From contig CM067084.1 of assembly GCA_034008185.1 (NCBI GenBank), positions 6,591,385-6,655,384 of the forward strand: a stretch of 64,000 nucleotides of DNA, given 5' to 3'. The notes beneath the pieces are model-generated. The model made no database searches, was not told the DNA's origin, and saw only the letters and a list, made by a program, of their open reading frames with translations. Below are positions 28,501 through 39,989 of the stretch, in pieces. This DNA comes from Gorsachius magnificus. Its lineage: Eukaryota; Chordata; Aves; Pelecaniformes; Ardeidae. The position numbers and the translations under genes are program-made. The stretch's first letter is position 1, and every line of letters begins with the position of its first letter.

Positions 28501-29780
28501 TCATGGCCTGAGGTGTGTGAGGTTGGATGGCATCAGCTCCAAGCCTCTCGTACTAGTAGCCCAAATAAAACATCCTATGACTCGCAAAGCCCCTGGCAAG
28601 CAGGACTGCGTGTTGGGACAGTCTGTATAGGAGTTGACGGGGTCCATAATGATGCGAATAAGAGACTGACATAAAGCACAGCGTGCACAACAATTTCAAA
28701 AGTTTGCAACAAAAAGCCAGGGCCAGACAGATGGAAGAAGAACCAGAGCAATGCCAACAACCTCTGGAGGAGGGCCTCTCCCACTTGCTTTTAATGTTAC
28801 CCCTGCACTCTCAACAGGTTCTTCTCCCCCATGCCAAGTTACTCCACAATGAGCAGAAGGAGAAGAGGGCTCAGATTCACTGCAACAAGGGCTGGGGAGC
28901 CAGAACATCGTATGGGCACTGCAGCCTTGTCCTCGCAGCAGCCTTGCAACAGAAAAATGCCTGGCAGGCGTGAATAAGGCAGACCATGTACCGAGAGGCG
29001 CTTGTTTGAATTAGCAGCATTCCGCCCTGTAAAATACACCCCATGGCAACGCTGGAGACCTGGCTGCCTGCTCTTCCATGGCCAGACTGCCCCCAAAAGC
29101 TGTCCTCTAATGTGACCTAAAAAAGAACTCCCAACCCCCACGCATTTAAACAAGAACACCAGCTCTATAGTACTTCTAAAATATTTTCCTTTTGCCAAGC
29201 CTACTGCACAGCTGTCAGCACCTACCCTTAACTTCTCCACGTGTCCCTCCTGTAAGGACAAATCTGTGTCCACCCTTTGCCATGGTGCAAAAACTCACTT
29301 GAGAGGTTTACCTCCTTGCCCTGCGTAAGTGCAAGGCAGTTCACTTTGGTGCCTGCCAGTTGCCACCCGGATGGCTCAGTAACCTTAAGCCTAACATAGT
29401 GCATTACCAAACAGTTTCCCTTTACCTCACGAACCCAGCAGGTATCTATGTGCCATTCCAGCCATCAAAAGTCATTCCCAAATCCTCCTCTCATAGATTT
29501 TTGTACCGATAAACGTGGAAACGGTGAGAGGCTCTCGTAAATAAATTACTGGATCAAAACTTGTGTCAGGGAGCAGGTGATACGCAACCGCAGAACTCAC
29601 ACTTGCTTGAGCCCTCTCTCTGAAAGCCATTATGGCACGAGAGCTATCAAAAACGATGCTGTGAGAGGGCAACCAATCGGGTCGAATTCAGATCTCCGTA
29701 TGCCAAAGTAAAGCCAGCATCATCTCCTCCGCAAAGAGGGCCCGAGGGGAGTTTTGCGATACTTTGTTACAGAGTAACAG
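22591..29780. other. Intergenic or SMIM43 3' region
   Basis: No exon could be assigned. The SMIM43 transcript has a splice donor just after its stop codon (exon ends 29997), so its 3' UTR exon or exons should lie on the minus strand in this stretch or further left. I could not place the acceptor. Confidence 0.4.
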
Positions 29781-29990
29781 CTGAATTTTCCCCTGAATTT
29801 GGCGTGCCAAACGCAGCCGCTCCGGAGCGAGCCGGGGACCGGAGGGCGGCCGGGGGAAGCGCTTCAGCGGGGGAAGCGGGCAAGCCAGGAGCCGCGGGGC
29901 GCGCCCGGCCGGTGCCTTCCCAGGGGACGCGGTGAAGCGGGGGCGGCCCCCCCGCCCCTCCCTGCCTCTCGCCGCCTGCAGAAGCGGCGG

Positions 29991-30000
29991 ACTCACCTGC
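29991..30000 (-). other. SMIM43: Splice donor in the SMIM43 3' UTR
   Basis: The minus strand reads GCAG then GTGAGT, a perfect consensus donor. The last exon base is 29997, 34 nt past the end of the stop codon. It implies a spliced 3' UTR; the junction is within about 50 nt of the stop, so nonsense-mediated decay is not expected. Confidence 0.65.
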
Positions 30001-30031
30001 GGGGCGGCCCGAGGCGGCGGCGACGGGCGGC

Positions 30032-30199
30032 TCACGGCTGCCGGCAGGCACCCCAGGGCCGCCGCGGCGGGGGAGCGGCGGGGGCGCTGCCCGCCGAGCC
30101 CCGCAGCTGCCGGAGGAGCAGGCAGAGCAGCAGCAGCAGCAGGAGCAGCAGCAGCAGGAAGAGCGCCAGGTAGAGGAGCAGGTTGAGCTCCCACTCCAT
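30032..30199 (-). CDS. SMIM43: SMIM43 (formerly TMEM155; NEMEP) membrane micropeptide, 55 aa
   Basis: An ATG in a strong context (GGCGGCATGG) opens a 55-codon frame ending in TGA. The first 14 residues, MEWELNLLLYLALF, are the same as I remember for mammalian SMIM43 (about 63 aa). A single hydrophobic helix follows, at about residues 5 to 29, with 11 consecutive Leu at 15 to 25, then C-L-L-L and a basic R-Q-L-R at 30 to 33. The tail is rich in Ala, Pro and Arg and keeps a PWG motif (48 to 50) near the C terminus, as in the mammalian protein. The family is known as a Nodal-induced mesendoderm micropeptide that interacts with glucose transporters and promotes glucose uptake. The minus strand position between ANXA5 and EXOSC9 matches human synteny. 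It is shorter than most ORF cutoffs and is overlapped by longer spurious frames in the same CpG island. Confidence 0.92.
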   Translation of the reverse strand: MEWELNLLLYLALFLLLLLLLLLLLCLLLRQLRGSAGSAPAAPPPRRPWGACRQP

Positions 30200-30210
30200 G
30201 CCGCCCGTGG

Positions 30211-30240
30211 CTCGGCTCGGCTCGGCTCGGCTCGGCTCAG
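30211..30240 (-). repeat. GAGCC pentanucleotide repeat in the SMIM43 5' leader
   Basis: Five CTCGG units plus a CTCAG variant on the plus strand, which is GAGCC on the sense strand. The array ends 11 nt before the SMIM43 ATG and could vary in length. Confidence 0.85.
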
Positions 30241-30651
30241 CTCCCCGCGGACCCCCGGGGTTGGTGCCGGTGGCGGCCGAGCCGCCGCTCCTCTCGCCGC
30301 CCGGAGCCTCCTCCCCTGCGGCAGGGCGGCCGGCGGGCGGAGAGGGGGCACCGGGCGGAGGGGCTGCGGCCGGGCGCCCGCGGAGCCGGTCCTGCCTTCA
30401 ACCCCCGCCTCTGCGGCACCTCCCTGCCCGGGCAGAGCAGCGCCGGGCAGCGGGGCGGTGGGTGCAGAAGGCGGCACCGGGGCCCCAGCTGGGGTGCGTT
30501 GTCCCTGCTCTTTGGGGACACGTCCCCTGTTACAGCCAAGATGCTGCGGGACCACCCGTTGCCGCCAAGGGAAGCTGGGCTGGGGTGACTCGCTTCCAAA
30601 CTGACCCTCCCGCCCCAACCGAAACGCCCACATCACAGTACCTGCAGGCAG

Positions 30652-30955
30652 CATAGACTCATAGAATTGTTTAGGTTGGAAAAGACCTTTAAAGTCCAAC
30701 TGTTAACCTAACCCTGCCATCCCACCACTAAACCATGTGCCTAAGCACCTCGTCTGCCTGGCTTTTAAATACTTCCAGGGATGGGGACTCGACCACTTCC
30801 CCAGGCAGCCCATTCCAATGCTTGACAACCCTTTCCATGAAGAAATTCTTCCTAATGTCCAATCTAAACCTCCCCTGGCACAACTTAAGACCATTTCCTC
30901 TTGTCCTACCGCCCATGACCTGGGAGAAGAGACCAATACCCACCTCACTACCCTC
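30652..30955 (-). mobile_element. CR1 LINE 3'-end fragment, minus orientation, different subfamily
   Basis: Begins with ATAGACTCATAGAATTG, the octamer end in reverse, followed by GGTTGGAAAAGACCTTTAA. The minus-strand frame reads the end of CR1 ORF2 ([20 protein letters not shown], then a [18 protein letters not shown] block). Details differ from the 41, 55 and 22 kb copies. It lies about 450 bp upstream of the SMIM43 ATG. Confidence 0.93.
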
Positions 30956-32985
30956 CCTGCCTCCCCGCTCTGCATTTCACATGCATCTGTCCACCAGCAC
31001 AGGCCAAACAGCTCTGAACTTCGTCGGTACTCGAAAACATCCCTCTCCTTAAAGACATTTCAGAACCGTCCCCTTGGCCAGGAGTGAAAACACTTGTCAG
31101 ATACTGCCACGGGACTAGAAAAGTCACTCAGATTCTTGGCCACTTGACTCAGATTTCGGTGAACGATATAACTGTGATGGATCCACCATGACTTTTGCTT
31201 TGAAGGTGATGAAAAAACATACTTGAAAAACACCAGGTGCCCTCTGTCGTACTGTATTGGTAACATCTGGCTGTGGGTCAGGTATCGGGGCCACCACCCT
31301 TAGAGCTGAGGCACACACCAGGGGCAGATCTGGCATGAGCCTCCAGACTTAAAAGACAGGTTACTGAGAAGCGCAATCGCAGTGGTGGCTCACCGGCCCC
31401 CTCAGGACAGCAGCACCCATCAGGAAAAAAAAAAAAAATCAGATATATTTCACACTCTCAAACTACTGCATCTAGTCTCCCTCTATTCCTCACTCCCCAA
31501 AGCGTGCTGAGGCTCTAGGAGAGCAGATGAGGCGAAGGGGGTGGAGGGATGTCAGCTTGCTGCTATCCTCAGGGAAAACCCTACTCGCACTTTTTGGGTA
31601 CTATCTGTCTGTTTGCCCATATGATTCATCTCAGCTTGAGTCACATCCCCAGTGCCTCCACGGATGATTTATAAGCATTGGAACTGAAATTTCACAGGGT
31701 GAACCTAAGCACTGCTGCATATATTGCAAATTTTGTCAGGGTCTTAGAAAGTGTGTTACTTCCTGAAGAAACATATCCAAAAAAAGCACAAATTCTGCTT
31801 CATAAAGCCTCCCAAATTCTTAATATAAATGTAGCATTACAACAAGGTTGAGCTAAGGAAATAACTACGTATCGGGTTACCATTTCACACCGAATCTTCT
31901 ACCCTTATTCAATCTCTAGAATAATACTTCATAATAATTCTTAATAAACAATTTGAATCAATTTGGGAAAATGATCGTTCACCTTTCTTTGAAGTATCAA
32001 AAGTTCATTCTGACATTTTCATCAATACTGCAGGAAACGTCATCTGGCGGGAGAAGGAAAGGCCAGCGTCCAGTGCTCACACACCCTGGCTCTGTATTCT
32101 CTCAGGCACAATAATTAGCACTTTCCCATTTGTTAGTAGTGAGGAACTGAACTACTCAAACCACAGTTTTCCTATCAGCGTTTCTTCACAAGGAATTAAG
32201 AATTAGGATCTTTGGGAAATACGGCAAGATTAACGCTTGTGCTTGACACGCACCAGGACATTGATCAGAAGCTTCCCGACAGTCTGTTCTCGTGCAGGAG
32301 ACACTGGTGATACAATGCCTTGTGAGTGGCTGTTGTACACGACAGCAGGTTCTTCTAAACCATACTTTTAACCTTTTACAATGACTGCATTTTAAGATAC
32401 AATTGTAAGTATGGGATTGTATTTAAAATCAGCTGAATCTACAAATATATACATTGTTTGTGGGGTTGTATGGGGGTTTTATGACCAAAACAGAACTCTG
32501 AAATTTCTTAAAGCTGTACGGAAGATAAATAATTCAGCTTCTTTTACTACTGAAATGTTTTATAATCCTGTAACTAAATAATGCAAGCTGTTTCTTATAG
32601 TCTCTAAAGGAAAGTATAATGTGCAACCTAAACAAGAAGGAATGCTACAATTCCTCCCCAATCCTTACTCCTCATACAAAGAAGCAGCAAGGCTCTACAG
32701 AGCAATGGCAACAATTACTCAGAAGAGGCATATGCGTAAATGTTCTAAAATGTATCTCCTGATTTAAAAGAAGCATTTTAGTATCAAGATTTATTAGTCT
32801 CAAAAGAGGTCGTCCATATCGAACAACAAAAAGACTTGCTTGGAAAAGATTATGACTTTCAGCGTTTCAAGTAACCAGGTGGTCAAGATTAATTTCTGGT
32901 TTGTAACAGATACCTGGAAGCTGAATAAACAGGAGAAAGAATTGAAAAGAGCCGTTCTGATTTAATGGTTTAACCTGATCGTTTG

Positions 32986-33300
32986 TTATTTATCCCACTT
33001 ATACCTCCCTTCCTGTAATTGCATCAAGACACGCTGTTCTAACATGGTTACAGCCGTCGATGCCGCACGTGCAGTCAGATTTCCCTCACACGTTTGTAAC
33101 CAAACTTGCATATTCATTTGGTTATCACCCTGAGTCACACTGGCACTTTGGAGAATCTGGGAATGGGGATGATACTGGCTCGTTAGAGCTGCAAAGCTGG
33201 GCGGATTCAGTTCATAGGCAGCAGAAATCGAGATCATGTTATCCAAGCGCTCCGTAGATACTTCTTCCACTAGTACACCAGCAGCAGTGTCACCTGGCAT
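32986..33300 (-). CDS. Unassigned 104-codon reading frame
   Basis: A minus-strand ATG frame of 104 codons with mixed, soluble-looking composition, including SISAAYELNPPSFAALTSQY and a C-terminal MLEQRVLMQLQEGRYKWDK. I do not recognise the family. The frame carries about a dozen CpG dinucleotides while its flanks have few, which suggests an exon, a retrocopy or a retroviral fragment more than random sequence. No convincing splice sites frame it. It could be a chance ORF. Confidence 0.25.
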   Translation of the reverse strand: MPGDTAAGVLVEEVSTERLDNMISISAAYELNPPSFAALTSQYHPHSQILQSASVTQGDNQMNMQVWLQTCEGNLTARAASTAVTMLEQRVLMQLQEGRYKWDK

Positions 33301-35592
33301 TCCAGACTAATAGACCTGTGGACTGTGAGAAGGGTGGCACAACACTGAACTGAATTATTCAAAATAATCCAGGTTTCAAAAGAAAAAATTATCCCTCAGT
33401 TTTATGAAATGTGCTATCATCTCTTACGGATCAGATGTTACCTATAAGCTTTTCAGTACTCTGGATTTCCTCTGTGTTGTAGGAGTATCAATATGCGGGA
33501 TGAGATCACACATATGTGGTATCAGTAGACATTTTCTTTCTTCTTTTCCAACAGAAAAAAATAAGCTTCCAACTCGATATTCACTTCAGTTTCACACTCC
33601 TGAGTTCTTGTATCAAGACAGTATTTAAACTGTCTGCCAAGTAATATTTAAGACCAGGGTATTAAAAAGTGCTTTTTTTTTTACAGCAATTTTGATTTAT
33701 TTTTGCTTACTCTACATGAAAGCAAACTATAGTTGCTACTTTAACACGAACATTTGTTATTTTTTAAGAGAATTTGAAGATGCTTCTAAAAGGTTTGAAA
33801 ATCTTATACAACACTAAAATCTTAATCCAGACATTGGTTTTTTATGTCCAGAGCCTTTAACTCTAGCTGTAACAATTTTGGCTTAACATGATGCTTAACT
33901 TAGCACTTGAACTTCACTTGAATCAATAAAAATCATGAATGCAGTTTGCTTGGAGACAGAGAAATTGCAGGACACGGATACAGCAGGCCTCTGGGTATTT
34001 AGCTATTGTGCTGAGACTGAAAGCTATGGATTAATTAATTGCACTCACACAGTGGCAGGACAGCAGTTCAGCCATTTTAGTAGCTCTTCGGAAAACTGCA
34101 GAGCAAAACAGGCAGCAGCAAAAAAGAAAGGGTGTAATTTCTTTTCCCCCAACTTTGTTGCTTGTCTAGAATCCAGCCTTGCAAATACTTCCCACTTTCC
34201 CAAAAGGATTGCTGAGAGTGGGGAAGTGCTGAATGCAGCACTGTCTACAGGATCAGAACTTCTGGTGGGACTTTTTGGTGCAAAAAACTTCTTTCACAAG
34301 AATAATGAAACTCAAGAGATTATGTGAAGGCTAAGCATGGGTGGAAACAGCAAGAATATTTTGGGGCTTACTCAGAAGTCTAGCCTATGAAAGATGATCA
34401 AATAAATATCCAGTGAGTAGATGAAGCGGAACTTATTACCAACTGGCTTTAAGCTGGTATTTGGATGATTTGCTGACAGTTCCAGGTCCCTTTTTTGGAA
34501 TAAAATTACTTTAGCGTATATATTAGGCAACTACTTTCCTAAATTTTAGCCATGCCAGGTGTGACACCTTGCTTCTAATAAGTAAGGGACAAATGTCCTT
34601 ACGGCTGTGCTTCAGATAAAAAGCATGTTTAAGTGCTTCTCTGGATCAGGGCCAGAATACCCCACACCTCACAGAATCAAGCTGGTATATAAGCTGTACT
34701 GTTCTTGCTTTATTTCTGCCAGCTGCATCGCTTGCAGAGATCACCTATCCTCCTACCCCCGTGAAAATGTATCCGTTTCAAACCCTCAGAGGCTCTCGTA
34801 AAAACAAATTATAAGTGATACTATTACATCTATGTGGAGCCTTTCTTCCCAAATAATCTCATAAGCTGAAATACTGTATACATTATGTTGTGCATACATG
34901 TGTGAATGTGTATACTGAGGGCACTGGAGAGCAGGACTTTTGCAGCTAACCAGCAAAGGTGCGTTACAGTTAAGGCTACCATGAAAAGAGAAGGTCAGGG
35001 GTTTTTTATTTATTTGTATTAGGCCATAAAATGTGGTTGCTAGAAGCTCACTGTCAAGATGCTGAGATTCTGATGCAGTTTGTTTTTTTCTTCAGTCCTC
35101 AAATGTGATTTCCCCTCATGGCTCAGTTCGGTAAGATAATCCAATTCAAGCATTTCAGCCTACGGAGCATTCATCCCAAATGAAGAAACACTTCTACACG
35201 GGCACAATAGATCATTAGGCTCTTCTTTCTGACAATTCCTGCTTTAGCCTGGGTGCCTGTGATTTATTCACTCATTTATTCACTCTGCAGCGTAAAACAC
35301 TCATTCCTTTTCTTTCTGGTTTTGAACACTCAGAGTATTTCTATGACTTGATTACAATTGTAACTCTGCCTTTCACCATAGAGAAAGGTAATGATTGATC
35401 AACTTCTATTCCATTAACCTATTATATTGACCTTATTTTCCACGTAGCCTACTTCAGATTTCCAGTGCTGATTTTATGCCTCCTTAATTTGTGCATGAAA
35501 TTCCTTACCCTTCCTAACACATGTGCACACACAAAATCTGCAAAGTAGATTTTGTGCAAAGAAGATGGCATGAATCAAAGGAGACAGCTGAT

Positions 35593-35623
35593 CCCCCCAC
35601 CCCCCCCCCCCCCCCCCCCCCCC
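35593..35623. repeat. Poly-C (poly-G) tract
   Basis: Six C, one A, then 23 uninterrupted C on the plus strand, in otherwise ordinary sequence. The complement is a long G tract able to form quadruplexes. The length is likely polymorphic or imprecise. Confidence 0.95.
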
Positions 35624-38600
35624 AACTCAGTTCCCCTGGAATCACATCCAGCTCCTCCTGAAGTTCACCATCAACATCTCTGTGTACTAACCCTGAACAG
35701 GGCCAGTACCAGAAGCAAAAATCCACCATACCTGCTGCCTCCCGAACAGTAAAGGTATAATTAGCACTTCTGGAAATGTTTCTGACAGAACATGTATTAG
35801 TGCAAGAAAACCTAATGCAAATGACCAACAACACTGCTGAATGTTCTGCTTTAGTGTCAAAAATGTGACTCCTTTGAAAATACTATTTCATTGAAGCTGT
35901 TATAAAACTTCTACTGCAAAAAAGCTACTGATGTGATTTGCTACGCAACAAGACTGCAACTCCTCACCAGCCCAAACACTCAGTCGCGCACTTCTGTCAA
36001 GGGGAGTGACGCTGAAGGGCAAGTTGCCACCAGCCTGACAGATCAAGCAAGGCACATGACAGCTCACCCGGAGAGCCGGGACAGGAATTTTTCCCCCTCT
36101 TGCCCCAAGCACAAATCTTCAGCATATGCCCAAGTTGACATTTTTGTCATTGGTGGAGAGTAACATAGTTTAGAAGGCTCCTACAACCGATACAAACCCT
36201 CCCAAGGTTGTTGATCGTAACTGAAGAGTTTAATGAAAAATTGTTTCATCTTGAAATGAAAATGACTGCCGTGTTTCACAAAACTGGTTCTCATTTTGAC
36301 TGCTCTATTGAGAAGCCACTTATCCTAAAAATCCCACTGCCTATAGTTTGCAAGGTTAGCACATTTTAACCTATATGAATGATTTGCTGAGTAGTAAGTC
36401 TATTTCCAGATTTCAATTCTTTCTGAAGGGGTAGGTAATATAAACATTTTTTTTAAGAGTATCAAAGTGATTTTAAGTATTACCTTCCTCTTGCAAAGCC
36501 TGCAAATGAAAATATAACAAAGCCATGCTAGTCAATGAGAACCAAGTACAACGGATTAATTTATCATTACCAACATAAGCAAAATGCTGTCTACATAACA
36601 CAGTGAAAGCTAAGCTACTCAAGGAAGCCCTTTTCTGATCAAAATCTAAACTGCGGTATTACTCAGGTGCAGAATGCCCCGTTTAAGCATGAAATTCAAC
36701 CCCACCATCTCTTCTATAGAAGCTATAGGAATCAAGCTAAGCCGAAAAATGCTTAAATTCAATTGCTTGCCCACCCTGATGGAACTGAATACAAATACTC
36801 ATGTTCCAGTTTTCTCCCTTGGAGCACAAATACCAGTGATTCCAAATGGAGCTGATAGTAAGCAACCCTGTGAGACTACACTCCTTTAAACCAATGCAAA
36901 TAAGAAACTATCCTGAAATTCTTGTGAATCAAAGGTGTGAAAACAAAAGTCAGGTCTTCAGAGTTCATTTCTTCTAAAAACAGTAGACTCACCTTTTAAA
37001 ATAATTGCTAATTCATTCATGGCAGTGATTGCCAACATTCTGCTTATCTGCTTATCCAGTGAGTTGTACCTTTTCCCCCAAAAGAAAACCAGAGGAAAAG
37101 GTGGACATAAATAGTAAGGTAAGTTGGATTTAACATGGGTTACTGCAACAGAGGTGGAGACTACTCATTGAAAAGAAGTGCTTCTGTCAATGTCCCTAGC
37201 ATTGTAATCAAGCAAGATACAACTTCTGAGAAAGACTTCCCTGGCTGCAAATTTAGCCTTACCGTGCCTGTATGGCCTTTGCCTGCTATTCAATAAATGT
37301 TTGGTTTTTCAATGCAAAAAAAGATGGTCATGTTTTCAGTGTGTGTTACGTCTTACTATAAGCTGACAAAACGGCATAGTAAGGCACTACGTCCCACCAC
37401 CTTTCGTATGAAATGTTCCACAAAGACATTTTCTCCTGCTTGTAAGCTGTCAAACAGAATCAAGATTCTGCAATTCAAACAGGGATCTCTCCATGTTGCA
37501 TATCACCGCCACCAATAATCTGGCTGCCTGCCAGGTCAGGTGTCTAGTGAAACCTACGCAACCTCACTGGTTTTGTGGGTTTATTGGATGGCCCTTTAAT
37601 CTGAATTTAGAAACAAAGAGCAGCAAGGAAATAATCCAGTTTGTTTCCCTTCAGCCACTTGAGATGTGCATGCCAGATAAAATACTTAATACTGCCCCTA
37701 CCACTAACATCAGTACCTTTGAATACACGCAGGAGTCGGATTCTGAGGAATGAGATCTCCCATTTAAACAAAGCACAACAACTTTGCAGCATTGAACTAA
37801 CAGCTTAAGTTCCTCATGGGAGACTTTAACCATCCCAATGTTTGCTGAAAAGGCAACAGAGCAGGACTGTTTACTCAGGAAATTCTGTTCATTGAGATGT
37901 AAATAGATTTCAGATCTCTTTTTATATTATAAAATCACAGAAATATTTGACAATCCTGCTTCCTGCAAACACTAGGACTTACAACACAGGTGAAAATGGA
38001 CTCCTAATAAGTATAGTGACAAATACAAAATGACAGCATACAAAAGATGTAAGAAAAAGTATTCAAAGTGGTAATTTACAGCTTTAGCTTGGGTTTACTT
38101 GAATACGCAAACAATTGTAACACTTCTGCAGTGCAACTGAAGTGTCTGAAATTTGTAGTGAGTTTCTGTGAAAGCAACATAAGGACGTCATTACCAGAAA
38201 TGAAATGTATCAGTGTGATAGGAAAGGATTTACCATAACATACTGTGCAAAAAGTTTAAATTAGACATTCAAAATGCAAAGCTTATCGCTACATCCCACT
38301 TCTTTCAGAAGTCTGCCTTTTTTGTTATTCAACTTACATATTTGCCAAAATATTTCCACAAGTGTTTCCCAAGCTTTAATTTACACGTTATATCTGTCTG
38401 CTAATAATAAATGAAACAACTCAAAATACATTTGTTTTCTGTGATTTAGAAACTGCTTAAGTTTACCCAACTGCACATAACTCAAAAATTAGCTCTGGGA
38501 TTAAAATTAGCGCTTAGAAAATAATTTCCTTCTTGTCAAATCAAAAGTGCTTGCAAGTCATTAGTACCTAACCTTTACTTTTTGTGTACAAACCTGCACC

Positions 38601-39949
38601 AAGCAAAGCATGGCAGGACTTAAGGGTACCAATACAGAGCAAACTTGGTCCTAATGGAAGCATTTTTTCTCAGTGATTGCAAAGCGCTGGAATTTAACCC
38701 AAATCCTTCACGAATGAATATCATCACTGAATTTAAACAATAAAAAAAAGGAATACCATTTTTTAATTTAGAATTTCTACCTAATGACTGCCAGTTAAAC
38801 TCCAAGGAAAATACTCAATCAACCATATAGCTGTGATGAGAGAGAACCTTACACCAAATGTTACCATATTTATGGCTAGAGAAAATGTTGCAAGTATTGC
38901 ATCATTTTCTTCCTTATTATTGCCTCACGTGTAGTGCCATTTGAGAAAACTATTTGCTTATTTTTGTCCCTACAGAAAGAGGTGCTTTTTGTAATCTCAT
39001 CTGTGTTCTTTTACACGATTATATGTGATGATATTCATTTATCCTCATCTGAACATATAAAACTAGCATGGAAAAATCAGATAGCATTTGTCCTCACTCA
39101 CACAAACGTGAAGTTTCTGAAATGTGGTTCACTTCTCAGTTTGCACTGGAACTTTGGTGTGTTAACAAGGTTTAAAAAGAGAGTATAACCATGATATTTC
39201 AATAATTTTGTGTGAGAAAAGTCAACGTATCTGGGGCTTAACATCAGCGGGAGGGTACGCGGATTCTCTTGTTTCAACTCCAAGCATAAAAGCCACTTGT
39301 AAGGGCCTTGAGATTTCACTTACGGGCAACATTTCAAAACAGGCAAGGATGTTCTTCATACAAATTTGAAGCTTTTGCTGAGATTTTGTCCATGGCACTA
39401 AGTGCCTCACTCGTGCTACCAGCGCGGCTGTTTTCTAGGGGCTGCAGGTGCGTGCGCATCTTGAAGACAGGACACACCACCACCATTAAGGGCTCAAAAT
39501 GTCCGGGACGCCTTTTTTTAATTCCAGACGGTTTCCCACAACGACCGGCACTTCAGCACAGCACGGCCGGCCCTCCCTCCCTTCGGCCGCTGAAGGCGCC
39601 CGGAGAGCCCCGTCCCGATCCCTGCTGCGGACAGGAGGCCTCCGAGCCGCGGCTAGAGCCGCACGGGCGGTGAAGCAGGCCCCTGGGCCCGTCGTTTAGC
39701 GGGCTGTACCGGACGATGACCGATAACAGCAGGCTCCCCCTCCCCGGAGGGGCAGCCGCGCCTCACGGCCGGGCAGGCGGCAACCGCCTGAGGGGAAACC
39801 GCCTGCGGGCGGGGCCGGCGGCGCGAGCCCGGGGTCGACCGCGCGAGCCCGGCGCCTGCGCACTTGCTGCGCCCCGCCCCGCCGGCGCGTGGTGATGACG
39901 CCAGCGCACGGCCGGCGGCTCCCCCGCGCGCTGGGCTGTCGGGCCCGCC

Positions 39950-39989
39950 ATGAAGGCGACGCCGCTTTCCAACTGCGAGGGAGAGGAAG
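39950..39989 (+). CDS. EXOSC9: EXOSC9 coding exon 1 (apparently shortened)
   Basis: Codes [10 protein letters not shown] and then GGAGAGGAAG before a GTGCGG donor. The family has 22 codons here; this copy has 13 plus one base. The last bases fit the end of the normal exon (Glu-Arg-Lys), so about 26 nt seem absent from the middle. Confidence 0.85.

Larger units (their letters stand above)
29790..30540 (-). promoter_or_regulatory. SMIM43: CpG-island promoter and first exon of SMIM43
   Basis: An extremely GC- and CpG-rich block centred on the SMIM43 start codon, falling to AT-rich sequence on the left. The transcription start is expected upstream of 30240 on the minus strand. The long overlapping frames on both strands here reflect base composition. 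Confidence 0.7.
30956..39540. other. Intergenic between divergent SMIM43 and EXOSC9
   Basis: Mostly AT-rich. It contains an unassigned minus-strand frame at 33.0-33.3 kb and a poly-C tract at 35.6 kb, each listed separately. Nothing else was recognised. It is the likely place for distal elements of the two divergent genes, but I see no specific enhancer. Confidence 0.5.

Noticed and set aside
30183..30656. 157-codon plus-strand frame
   Set aside because: Antisense to the SMIM43 leader and promoter in a CpG island, with low-complexity product and no homology that I recognise.
29767..30699. 310-codon minus-strand frame over the SMIM43 CpG island
   Set aside because: It runs through a CR1 end, the promoter and SMIM43 in a different frame, with low-complexity Ala/Pro/Arg/Ser/Cys content. 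It follows from GC-rich composition.
33935..34327. 130-codon plus-strand frame
   Set aside because: No family resemblance and no CpG enrichment, unlike the frame at 32986-33300.
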